Source of the DNA: an uncultured Rhodospirillales bacterium
GTDB lineage: Bacteria > Pseudomonadota > Alphaproteobacteria > Acetobacterales > Acetobacteraceae
Reading direction: 5' to 3'
Assembly (NCBI GenBank): GCA_903844785.1
Contig: CAIMVB010000370.1
Coordinates: 1-6,184 of the forward strand
DNA length: 6,184 nt
Position numbers and translations under genes: made by a program. The notes under the pieces are model-generated. The model was not told the origin of the DNA. It saw nothing but the letters and a program-made list of their open reading frames with translations, and did no database searches. Shown in pieces: positions 1 through 5,557 of this stretch. Position 1 is the first letter of the stretch, and each line of letters opens with the position of its first letter.

Positions 1-398
1 CCCGCGCGGCGCATGGCTGGAATGGCGTATTTCACGGACAAAAACACGCCATCAATATTCACCGCATTCTGCCGCCGCCATTCATCGAGTGACATATCAA
101 GCAAAGGCTTCATGATGGCGATGCCGGCATTGGAAACCAGCACATCCAGCCTGCCATGTTTCGCTTCAATGGAGGCAATCACCTCGGCCCAGCGCGCCTC
201 ATCCGTCACATCCTGATGCAAATAAAGCGCATCATGACCGGCAGCACGAAGCGTAGCGGCCAGGGCTTCACCGCGCGCATCATCAAGATCGGTCAGCACC
301 ACGCGCGCCCCTTCGGTGGCGAGTGCTTCAGCGCAAGCGGCACCGATACCCGCCGCGGCGCCGGTAATCAGCGCGACCTTGCCTTGAACCTGTCTCAT
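1..398 (-). CDS. Short-chain dehydrogenase/reductase (SDR), N-terminal 132 residues; 3' end outside window
   Basis: Predicted cytoplasmic NAD(H)-dependent oxidoreductase of the classical SDR family, acting on an unknown alcohol/ketone pair. The Rossmann nucleotide-binding motif TGAAAGIG is at residues 12-19. An Asp at 37, at the end of the second beta strand (VVLTDLDD), favours NAD over NADP. D63 (HQDVTD) fits the adenine-ring contact, SNAG (89-92) is a variant of the usual NNAG motif, and N114 (NAVNIDG) matches the Asn of the catalytic tetrad. The catalytic Ser and YxxxK lie beyond the left edge, so activity cannot be judged. ATG at 398 is chosen because a strong GGGGGGAG (bases 403-410) sits 4 bases upstream and the protein starts directly with the usual short lead into beta strand 1. 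It begins 19 bases after the stop of the DadA-like gene, so the two are probably co-transcribed. Classical SDRs are about 250 residues long, so roughly half is visible. The family is certain; the substrate is not inferable. Confidence 0.93.
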   Translation of the reverse strand, partial: MRQVQGKVALITGAAAGIGAACAEALATEGARVVLTDLDDARGEALAATLRAAGHDALYLHQDVTDEARWAEVIASIEAKHGRLDVLVSNAGIAIMKPLLDMSLDEWRRQNAVNIDGVFLSVKYAIPAMRRA

Positions 399-417
399 TG
401 CTCTCCCCCCTTTGATG

Positions 418-1671
418 TTATGAAAATCTCTCAGCCGCGAAGGGCGCGAAATCGAAATTCGGCTTTTCGCCTGCGACCAGCGCGCCCATCAGCGCGCCAG
501 TCGGCGCTGAGCCCGTCAGCCCCAAATGCCCATGGCCAAAGGCGCAATAAAGCCCCTGCCAGGCGCTGACCGGCCCCATCACCGGCACACTATCGGGTAG
601 GCAAGGCCGGTGCCCCATCCAGATCTTGCCACCTTCCGTGCGCGCCTTTGGAAAAACCTTTTTGAGATCGTCAAGTAACAACATGGCCCGCGCTTCCGTG
701 GGGGGCGCATCAAGCCCCGCGATTTCAACCGAACCCGCCACGCGCAAGCCATCTTCCATCGGGCTGATGAAGACCTTGCGATCAGCGGGCGATAGCACGC
801 GCCCCACACGCACCCCTGCATCGGGCAGCATCACATGATACCCGCGCTGGGTTTCCAGCGGCACTTTCAGGCCGAGGGGCGCCAGCAAGCGCGCAGACCA
901 AGCGCCGGCGGCCAGCACCACCTGATCGGCGGGGATATCCTCACCAGCGCAGCGCACACCAACCACGCGCTTGCCCTCGGTCAGAATGGCTTGCACTTCG
1001 GCGGTGCGAATCTCACCCCCCATGCGGCGCACGCCATTGGCGACCACGGCAGCCAGCCGCGCGGGGTTCACGCAGGAACCGTGATCGGGCAGATACAGGC
1101 CAATCTGGTAATCTTCAGAAACTTCCGGTTCCAATTCGCGCAGCGCCGGCCCAACCAGCTTTTGCACTTTCAGCCCGTGCTTCTGCCGAAGCGCCAGTGA
1201 GGCATTGTCCTTAGCGAGCTGTTCCTCATTCCGATAAAGATACATCTGACCTTCTTCGCGGATCAGGTCACTCGCCTCCTCAGCAGCCAGAATTTCGCGG
1301 TGCCGATCGGGCGCCGAAAACAGCAGCGCGGAGAGTGCGATTGCTGCCGATTCCACCTTCTCTCGCCGGGCGGAAGCCACGAAGCGCAGCAGCCAGGGCA
1401 TTGCGCGCAGCCAATAGCGCGCCGGGATATGCAGCGCGCCGCCGGGGTCCATCAGCATTTTCGGCACCTGGGCCAGTACCCCGGGCATGGCGAGCGGCGC
1501 GACCGAACCATGGCTGATGGCGCCCGCATTGCCAGTATAGGCCGCGCCTTCCTTGGCGGCTTCCAGCACCAGCGGCTTCAGCCCGCGCCGCGCCAGATGC
1601 CAGGCGATGCAAAGGCCGACGATGCCGCCGCCGATAATCACCGGGGCGGGCTTGGATGAGAGCGTTTCCAT
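418..1671 (-). CDS. DadA-like FAD-dependent D-amino-acid dehydrogenase / amine oxidoreductase
   Basis: A 417-residue DAO-family flavoprotein, the normal length for DadA-type enzymes (about 410-430). The FAD-binding dinucleotide fold is N-terminal: GGGIVG at residues 14-19, with E37 (VLEA) closing the motif. Next comes the DadA-like stretch TGNAGAISHG (46-55) with a downstream APLAMPGV. A second FAD-contact segment LAAGAW is at 253-258, and the C-terminal region has HRPCLPDSVPVMGP (354-367) and GHGHLG (379-384), typical of DadA/DAO enzymes. Family members oxidatively deaminate D-amino acids, or related secondary amines, to 2-oxo acids, passing electrons to the respiratory chain at the inner-membrane face; the substrate here is unknown. 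The frame stays open to a GTG at 1740, but ATG 1671 is preferred: AGGA lies 7 bases upstream (1679-1682), homology begins there, and the longer form would run through the intergenic region into the divergent gene's ribosome-binding area. It is the first gene of the leftward unit, divergent from the dioxygenase. Sarcosine- or hydroxyproline-oxidising relatives are alternatives. Confidence 0.9.
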   Translation of the reverse strand: METLSSKPAPVIIGGGIVGLCIAWHLARRGLKPLVLEAAKEGAAYTGNAGAISHGSVAPLAMPGVLAQVPKMLMDPGGALHIPARYWLRAMPWLLRFVASARREKVESAAIALSALLFSAPDRHREILAAEEASDLIREEGQMYLYRNEEQLAKDNASLALRQKHGLKVQKLVGPALRELEPEVSEDYQIGLYLPDHGSCVNPARLAAVVANGVRRMGGEIRTAEVQAILTEGKRVVGVRCAGEDIPADQVVLAAGAWSARLLAPLGLKVPLETQRGYHVMLPDAGVRVGRVLSPADRKVFISPMEDGLRVAGSVEIAGLDAPPTEARAMLLLDDLKKVFPKARTEGGKIWMGHRPCLPDSVPVMGPVSAWQGLYCAFGHGHLGLTGSAPTGALMGALVAGEKPNFDFAPFAAERFS

Positions 1672-1678
1672 GGACCCA

Positions 1679-1682
1679 TCCT
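1679..1682 (-). promoter_or_regulatory. Ribosome-binding site deciding the DadA-like gene start
   Basis: On the minus strand the sequence reads AGGA, then 7 bases, then ATG (1671). This supports the 417-residue protein over the GTG start 69 bases upstream. The match to the anti-Shine-Dalgarno sequence is short, so confidence is moderate. Confidence 0.5.
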
Positions 1683-1709
1683 GACGCAACAAGTGGCCCC
1701 GGGGAAGCG

Positions 1710-1733
1710 CCCGGTTGACGCCTGCAAGCCGGG
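1710..1733. promoter_or_regulatory. Candidate LysR-type operator (T-N11-A dyad)
   Basis: CCCGGTTG (1710-1717) and CAAGCCGGG (1725-1733) form an interrupted inverted repeat with a 7-base spacer and one extra base in the right arm. The core TTG-N7-CAA (1715-1727) is exactly the T-N11-A form known for LysR-type regulator boxes, and it overlaps the TTGACG -35-like element. LysR-family regulators commonly act at divergent catabolic promoters, which fits this site. No regulator gene is in the window, so the assignment is an inference from symmetry and position; a short dyad in GC-rich DNA can arise by chance. Confidence 0.4.
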
Positions 1734-1753
1734 GCATCACCTTTGGCGCCTCT

Positions 1754-1759
1754 GGAGGA
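1754..1759 (+). promoter_or_regulatory. Ribosome-binding site deciding the dioxygenase start
   Basis: GGAGGA lies 7 bases before ATG 1767, a near-consensus Shine-Dalgarno sequence at good spacing. It rules out the in-frame TTG at 1743, which lies upstream of this site. Confidence 0.85.
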
Positions 1760-1766
1760 TACCAGC

Positions 1767-2648
1767 ATGAAAATCACCCCCAATAATGCCGGGCTGGGTG
1801 CGCGGGTTGAAGGGATTGACCTGCGTGAGACCGCCTCGGCCGAGGATTTCCGCACGCTTTTGCGCGCCCTTGGTGAATATGGCGTGCTTTGTTTCCCGAA
1901 GCAGGATCTGGAAGCGCCGCAGGTAGCGGCCTTCGGCAAGCGGTTTGGCGATTTGGAAGTGAATGTCGCCAATCTGTTCCATGCGCCAGGCCATCCGGAA
2001 GTGATGATCCTGTCCAATATGAAGGATGAGGCCGGCAAGCCTCTCGGCCTGAATGATGCCGGCCAGGGCTGGCACACGGATATGTCCTATTCCAAGGAAA
2101 TCGCGCTGGCGAATATGCTGCATGCCAAGCGCGTGCCCCGTCGCGATGGCAAGGTTCTGGGTGCGACGCAATTCCGCAACATGCACGCCGCCTATGCGGA
2201 TTTGCCGGCCGAGGTGAAGGCGCGCATCGAAGGCCGCGTTGCCATTCATGATTTCAGCAAATTCTGGGACATGATGCGCCAGCGCCCGGGCAGCATTCGT
2301 GGGCCACTGACACCCGAACAACGCGCCAAAAAGCCGCCTGTTGAACAGCCGATTGTCCGCATCCACCCCATTACCGGCCGCCCGGTGCTTTACTGCAATT
2401 GCGGCTACGCCATGTATATTGAGGGAATGGAGCGCGCGGAATCCGATGCGTTGCTGGATTATCTGTTTCGCCATCAGGCGCAGGATAAATACCTCTATAC
2501 GCATGAATGGGCCGAAGGTGATGTGCTGATCTGGGACAATATCGGCACCATGCATAATGCGGTGGCGGATTACCTGCCGGGCGAGGATCGCTACATCCTG
2601 CGCGTGCAGGTCATGGCCACGCTGGATTACGCGGCGATGGCGGCATGA
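1767..2648 (+). CDS. TauD/TfdA-family Fe(II)/2-oxoglutarate-dependent dioxygenase
   Basis: A 293-residue cytoplasmic enzyme, close to TauD length (about 280-300). Family members couple decarboxylation of 2-oxoglutarate to hydroxylation of a substrate, often causing release of a leaving group such as sulfite from taurine or glyoxylate from aryloxyacetates. The iron-binding facial triad is intact: H103 and D105 in GWHTDMSY, and H263 in WDNIGTMHNAVADY (starting at W256). R279 in YILR aligns with the Arg that binds the 2-oxoglutarate carboxylate (R270 of E. coli TauD). The segment VRIHPITGRPVLY (from residue 197) matches the usual HPVTGRK-type stretch, but is followed by CNCGY where TauD has VNEGF, so the substrate pocket probably differs from taurine. 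The start is set by GGAGGA 7 bases upstream. It is the first gene of the rightward unit and overlaps the FAH-family gene by ATGA, implying coupled translation. The reaction class is near certain; the substrate is unknown. Taurine use is not supported by the context, as no ABC transporter (TauABC) is visible. Confidence 0.93.
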   Translation: MKITPNNAGLGARVEGIDLRETASAEDFRTLLRALGEYGVLCFPKQDLEAPQVAAFGKRFGDLEVNVANLFHAPGHPEVMILSNMKDEAGKPLGLNDAGQGWHTDMSYSKEIALANMLHAKRVPRRDGKVLGATQFRNMHAAYADLPAEVKARIEGRVAIHDFSKFWDMMRQRPGSIRGPLTPEQRAKKPPVEQPIVRIHPITGRPVLYCNCGYAMYIEGMERAESDALLDYLFRHQAQDKYLYTHEWAEGDVLIWDNIGTMHNAVADYLPGEDRYILRVQVMATLDYAAMAA

Positions 2649-3553
2649 AACTTCTAACCTTTCAGGGGCCGCAGGGCCCCGTGCTTGGTGGCACTGCGGG
2701 CGATAGCGTTGTGGCTTTGCGCCCGGCGCTTGCGGCAGCGATGCGCGCCGCTGGTGAGGTGGATCGCAGTGCCGAGGTAATTCCGGCCGATATGGTGGCG
2801 CTACTGGGCGATGAAGCGGCCATGACCGCGGCAGGCCGCGCGCTTGCCTTTGCGGCACGGGCCGAAAATGCGGCGCTGCGCCAGCCGCTTTCGGCCGTGA
2901 AGCTGCTTGCGCCATTAAAGCCGGGCAAGATTTTGGGCGTAGGCCGCAATTACGGTGATCACGCCAAGGAAGTGGGCGGTCCCAAGCTTGAAATGCCGCG
3001 CATTTTCATCAAGCCCACGAGTTCCGTGACTGGGCCGGGCGCCGTTGTGAAAATTCCGAGCCATGTGAAAAAGCCCGATTGGGAAGTGGAGCTTGGCGTT
3101 GTCATTGGCAAACCCGCACGCGATGTGCCGGAAGGCATCGCGCTGGATTACGTGGCAGGCTACACAGTGCTGAATGATGTCAGCGCGCGCGAATTTCAAT
3201 TTGATGTGCCGCTGGCCATGACATCCTTCGCCAAGGGCATGGATGGCTTCTGCCCAATCGGCCCCTGGATAGTAACCCCGGAAGAAGTCGGTGAGCCCTG
3301 GATGCTGGATGTAAAGTGCTGGCTGAATGGCGAAGAAGTGCAGCACGGCAATACGCGCGATCTGATCTTTTCTGTCTCAGCACTTATCGCCTTCCTCTCA
3401 CGCTATATGACGCTGGAACCAGGCGATGTGATTGCCACTGGCACACCGGCGGGCGTTGGGCATTTCCGCGATCCGCCACGGTATCTGAAGCCCGGCGATA
3501 GGCTACGGCTGGAAGTGGAACGCGTTGGCGTGCTGGAACATTCGATTGGCTGA
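2645..3553 (+). CDS. Fumarylacetoacetate hydrolase (FAH) family protein
   Basis: A 302-residue protein with a variable N-terminal domain (about 1-90) and a C-terminal FAH fold. FAH-family enzymes hydrolyse, hydrate, isomerise or decarboxylate 2-oxo/beta-diketo acids with a divalent metal (fumarylpyruvate and acylpyruvate hydrolases, 2-oxohept-3-enedioate isomerase, oxaloacetate decarboxylase). The fold begins at KILGVGRNYGDHAKEVG (95-111), with H106 and E109 as the likely catalytic His/Glu pair. The metal ligands are E147 and E149 (DWEVELGVVIG) and D178 (LNDVSARE). K198 (SFAKGMDGFCPIGP) and the GTPAGVG loop (266-272) complete the active site. The common QW-RGK version of the central motif is replaced by TSFAKGMD, placing it in a subgroup distinct from the classical homoprotocatechuate isomerases. 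There is no clear Shine-Dalgarno sequence of its own; ATG overlaps the dioxygenase stop as ATGA, suggesting translational coupling. It probably acts on the product of the neighbouring dioxygenase or on a derived 2-oxo acid; this is an inference. Confidence 0.92.
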   Translation: MKLLTFQGPQGPVLGGTAGDSVVALRPALAAAMRAAGEVDRSAEVIPADMVALLGDEAAMTAAGRALAFAARAENAALRQPLSAVKLLAPLKPGKILGVGRNYGDHAKEVGGPKLEMPRIFIKPTSSVTGPGAVVKIPSHVKKPDWEVELGVVIGKPARDVPEGIALDYVAGYTVLNDVSAREFQFDVPLAMTSFAKGMDGFCPIGPWIVTPEEVGEPWMLDVKCWLNGEEVQHGNTRDLIFSVSALIAFLSRYMTLEPGDVIATGTPAGVGHFRDPPRYLKPGDRLRLEVERVGVLEHSIG

Positions 3554-3571
3554 AGAAAACGGGAGGCGTTA

Positions 3572-4558
3572 ATGAAAAAGTCTTTTCTAGCCGCGGCTTT
3601 GGCCGCGCTTCTGGCGTTGCCTGCATGGGCGCAGCCCAAGGCACCAGGGACGGATTATCCCAATAAACCCGTGCGCGTGATTGTCGCCTTCGCTGCCGGC
3701 GGAAATGCCGATATCAATGCACGGCTGATTTCAACCGCGTTATCCCAGCAATTAGGCCAGCAATTCGTGGTGGAAAATCGGCCCTCTGGCGGCGGCACCG
3801 TTGCGTTTGAAACCATAGCGCAAACACCGCCTGATGGTTACACGCTGTTGGTTGGCGCGCTTGGGTCCCATACGCTCAATGTCGGGCTATATGGCGATAG
3901 ACTCCGCATTCATCCGCTGACCGGCGTGGATCACATCACCATCTCCAGCCATTCGCCAATTGTGCTGGCAACGCATCCTTCGATGAATGTACGCACTCTG
4001 GCTGAATTTCGCGCGGCCGTTGCCGCTGGTGGTGGGCAGGTGCTGTACGGGTCTTCCGGCAATGGTTCCACCGGACATATATCCTCAGCCCTATTGCTGC
4101 ATCTTCTTGGCGTACCCGCGACCCATGTTCCTTATCGTGGATCAGCGGCGGCTTTTCAGGATTTGATGGCCGGGCGGATCAGCTTCCAATCCGATACGAT
4201 TTCGTTCCTGGCCGAGCATATCAAGAACGGCACGGTGAATGGCATTGTTATCGGCACGCCGGAACGTTCACCCATGGCGCCCGATGTGCCGACCGCGGCT
4301 GAAGCGGGGCTGCCTGCCTTCCAGGCGACAACCTGGACACCATGGTCTGCCACGCTCGGCACGCCGCTACCGATCCGGCAATTCCTATATGAGCAAATTG
4401 CCATTGCATTGCGCAAGCCGGAAGTGCGCGATCGGCTGATCCAGCTTGGCAATACCATCCCTGATGGCATGACGCCGGAAGCGACCCGTGCCTTTATCGC
4501 GGCAGAGCTTGATAAATGGGTGCCGATTGTGCGTGCGACAGGCGCGCGGGTGGATTGA
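3572..4558 (+). CDS. Bug/TctC-type tripartite tricarboxylate transporter (TTT) periplasmic binding protein, copy 1
   Basis: A 328-residue secreted solute-binding protein, the usual size for the Bug family. A Sec signal peptide is clear: MKK, a hydrophobic core to about residue 17, and an AWA cleavage site after residue 20. The mature N-terminus has the family hallmark YPNKPVRVIV followed by GG and a conserved Asp (G43, G44, D47), then FVVENR (65-70), TPPDGYTLL (85-93) and VPYRGSAAAFQDLMAGRI in the second lobe. In this family the two lobes close on carboxylated ligands with backbone and water contacts. The Pro usually found in the VPF-AGG segment is Ala (VIVAFAAGG). GGGAGG (3561-3566) lies 5 bases before ATG, 18 bases after the FAH-family stop, so it belongs to the same unit. 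No TctA/TctB membrane subunits are visible; Bug proteins are often orphans that use a transporter encoded elsewhere. The ligand is unknown, presumably a substrate of the adjacent enzymes. Confidence 0.93.
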   Translation: MKKSFLAAALAALLALPAWAQPKAPGTDYPNKPVRVIVAFAAGGNADINARLISTALSQQLGQQFVVENRPSGGGTVAFETIAQTPPDGYTLLVGALGSHTLNVGLYGDRLRIHPLTGVDHITISSHSPIVLATHPSMNVRTLAEFRAAVAAGGGQVLYGSSGNGSTGHISSALLLHLLGVPATHVPYRGSAAAFQDLMAGRISFQSDTISFLAEHIKNGTVNGIVIGTPERSPMAPDVPTAAEAGLPAFQATTWTPWSATLGTPLPIRQFLYEQIAIALRKPEVRDRLIQLGNTIPDGMTPEATRAFIAAELDKWVPIVRATGARVD

Positions 4559-4562
4559 GGAG
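4557..4562 (+). promoter_or_regulatory. Ribosome-binding site deciding the second binding-protein start
   Basis: GAGGAG overlaps the stop codon of the first binding-protein gene (TGA 4556-4558). It directly abuts ATG 4563, which leaves no spacing, but is 9 bases before ATG 4572, so 4572 is the likelier start. The overlap with the stop suggests that ribosomes pass from one gene to the next. Confidence 0.65.
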
Positions 4563-4571
4563 ATGCGTAAA

Positions 4572-5540
4572 ATGAACATTGCAAGACGCGCGCTTTTTGG
4601 CGCGCTGGCGGCAAGCGCTCTGCCAAGCCTAGCGCAAGCGCAGGATGTGAATTGGCCCACCAAGCCCGTGCGCGTGGTGGTGCCCTATGCCGCAAGCGGC
4701 GGTACCGATATTTTGGTGCGCGCGATTGGTGAGGCTTTGCGCAACACCCTCCCCCAACCCTTCATTGTTGAAAACCGCGCCGGGGCTGCGGGCGTCATTG
4801 GTTCCGAAGTCGTGGCGCGAGCGGAACCCGATGGGCATACGCTGCTGGTTGTGGTCTCGACGCATGTGATGAACAAATATCACCTGCCCAGCATGCCTTA
4901 TGACGCAATCCGCGATTTCTCGCCGATTGCGATGCTGACCCGCAATACCATGGTGCTGGTGACGGGGGGCAATCAGCCGTTTGATTCGCTCACCTCCATG
5001 CTCGCCTACGCAAAAGCAAATCCGGGCAAGGTCGGCACGGGTTCAACCGAGGCGCTTTCTTCCTTCATTGGGCAGGAAATGGCGCGGCGTGCCGGTGTGG
5101 AAATGCCCGATATCGCCTATCGTAGCGGTGGGCCGCTGATGAATGATATTGTCGCTGGCCATTTGCCGAGCGGTTGGACCAGCACCGTCAGCGCCATGCC
5201 GCATATGCAAACGGGGCGCGTGCGCGTGCTGGCGGTTTCTACCGGCACGCGTTCACCCTATTTCCCGGACGCGCCGACGCCGGCGGAACAGGGCGTGCGT
5301 GATTTTGATCTTTCCGGCTGGGTCGCCATGCTTGGGCCGCCGCGCATGCCAGCGGCTTTGGTGGACCGCATCAATCGTACCGTGAGCGCGGTTTTCGCCG
5401 ATGAAACCTTCAAGCAAAGGCTGACAGCATTGGGTGTGGAGGCGGATGTGCGCCCACCCGCCGCGCTGCTGGAAGCGATGCAGCGGGATGATCGCATCTG
5501 GGCCGCGGCCAGCGCCGCCGGCCATATTCGCCCACAATAA
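4572..5540 (+). CDS. Bug/TctC-type TTT periplasmic binding protein, copy 2
   Basis: A 322-residue secreted binding protein of the same family as the preceding gene, but clearly diverged from it. The signal peptide has two arginines ahead of the hydrophobic core (ARRALFGALAAS, from residue 4) and a likely AQA cleavage site after residue 23. The RR pair loosely resembles a Tat signal but lacks the full SRRxFLK consensus, so Sec export is equally possible. Family features are WPTKPVRVVVPYAASGGTD (G43, G44, D46), FIVENRAGAAG (64-74), EPDGHTLLVV, MPYDAIRDFSPIAML and PDAPTPAEQGV. ATG 4572 is chosen over ATG 4563 from ribosome-binding-site spacing; the frame is open further upstream but that part overlaps the previous gene and lacks a signal peptide. 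The gap to the preceding gene is 13 bases. With two different binding proteins, the unit may handle two ligands, or a substrate and a related compound. No membrane subunit is visible. Confidence 0.92.
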   Translation: MNIARRALFGALAASALPSLAQAQDVNWPTKPVRVVVPYAASGGTDILVRAIGEALRNTLPQPFIVENRAGAAGVIGSEVVARAEPDGHTLLVVVSTHVMNKYHLPSMPYDAIRDFSPIAMLTRNTMVLVTGGNQPFDSLTSMLAYAKANPGKVGTGSTEALSSFIGQEMARRAGVEMPDIAYRSGGPLMNDIVAGHLPSGWTSTVSAMPHMQTGRVRVLAVSTGTRSPYFPDAPTPAEQGVRDFDLSGWVAMLGPPRMPAALVDRINRTVSAVFADETFKQRLTALGVEADVRPPAALLEAMQRDDRIWAAASAAGHIRPQ

Positions 5541-5545
5541 GCAAC

Positions 5546-5552
5546 AAAGGAA
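5546..5552 (+). promoter_or_regulatory. Ribosome-binding site of the lyase gene
   Basis: AAAGGAA lies 5 bases before ATG 5558, inside the 17-base gap after the second binding-protein stop. It sets the lyase start, after which the family homology begins almost at once. Confidence 0.65.
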
Positions 5553-5557
5553 TTATT

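Larger units (their letters stand above)
1672..1766. promoter_or_regulatory. Divergent intergenic (promoter) region between the two units
   Basis: These 95 bases separate the start codons of the DadA-like gene (leftward) and the dioxygenase gene (rightward), and must hold the promoters of both units unless one reads in from elsewhere. A TTGACG at 1715-1720 resembles a sigma-70 -35 box for the rightward unit. However, no convincing -10 box lies 16-18 bases downstream: the candidates match TATAAT at only two of six positions. No good leftward promoter was found by eye. The region also contains a perfect CCCCGGGG palindrome (1697-1704) and the imperfect dyad listed separately. The function is inferred from position. 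Confidence 0.55.

Noticed and set aside
1697..1704. Perfect palindrome CCCCGGGG in the divergent region
   Set aside because: The symmetry does not extend past 8 bases, and GC-only palindromes are common in this composition.
1715..1743. Sigma-70 promoter for the rightward unit built on TTGACG (1715-1720)
   Set aside because: The -35 match is good, but no hexamer at 16-18 bases spacing matches TATAAT at more than two positions, so a full promoter was not called.
1749..1758. CCTC-TG-GAGG arms that could sequester the dioxygenase Shine-Dalgarno sequence
   Set aside because: Four-base arms with a two-base loop cannot form a stable hairpin.
1280..2077. 265-codon open frame on the minus strand spanning the divergent region
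   Set aside because: It overlaps the DadA-like gene in another frame and crosses the intergenic region and the dioxygenase start. Its composition is low-complexity Arg/Ala/Pro with no motif.
1767..2648. Taurine dioxygenase (tauD) as a specific name
   Set aside because: Only the family-level triad is shared. The VNEGF-type segment differs and no taurine ABC transporter genes are nearby.
1737..2915. 392-codon open frame on the minus strand, antisense to the dioxygenase and the start of the FAH-family gene
   Set aside because: It is a shadow of strong plus-strand genes with intact active sites. Its protein is rich in His, Arg and Ala with no recognisable motif, as is usual for antisense frames in GC-rich coding DNA.
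4156..4695. 179-codon minus-strand open frame across the junction of the two binding-protein genes
   Set aside because: It is antisense to two clearly real genes, has no homology visible by eye and no plausible ribosome-binding context.
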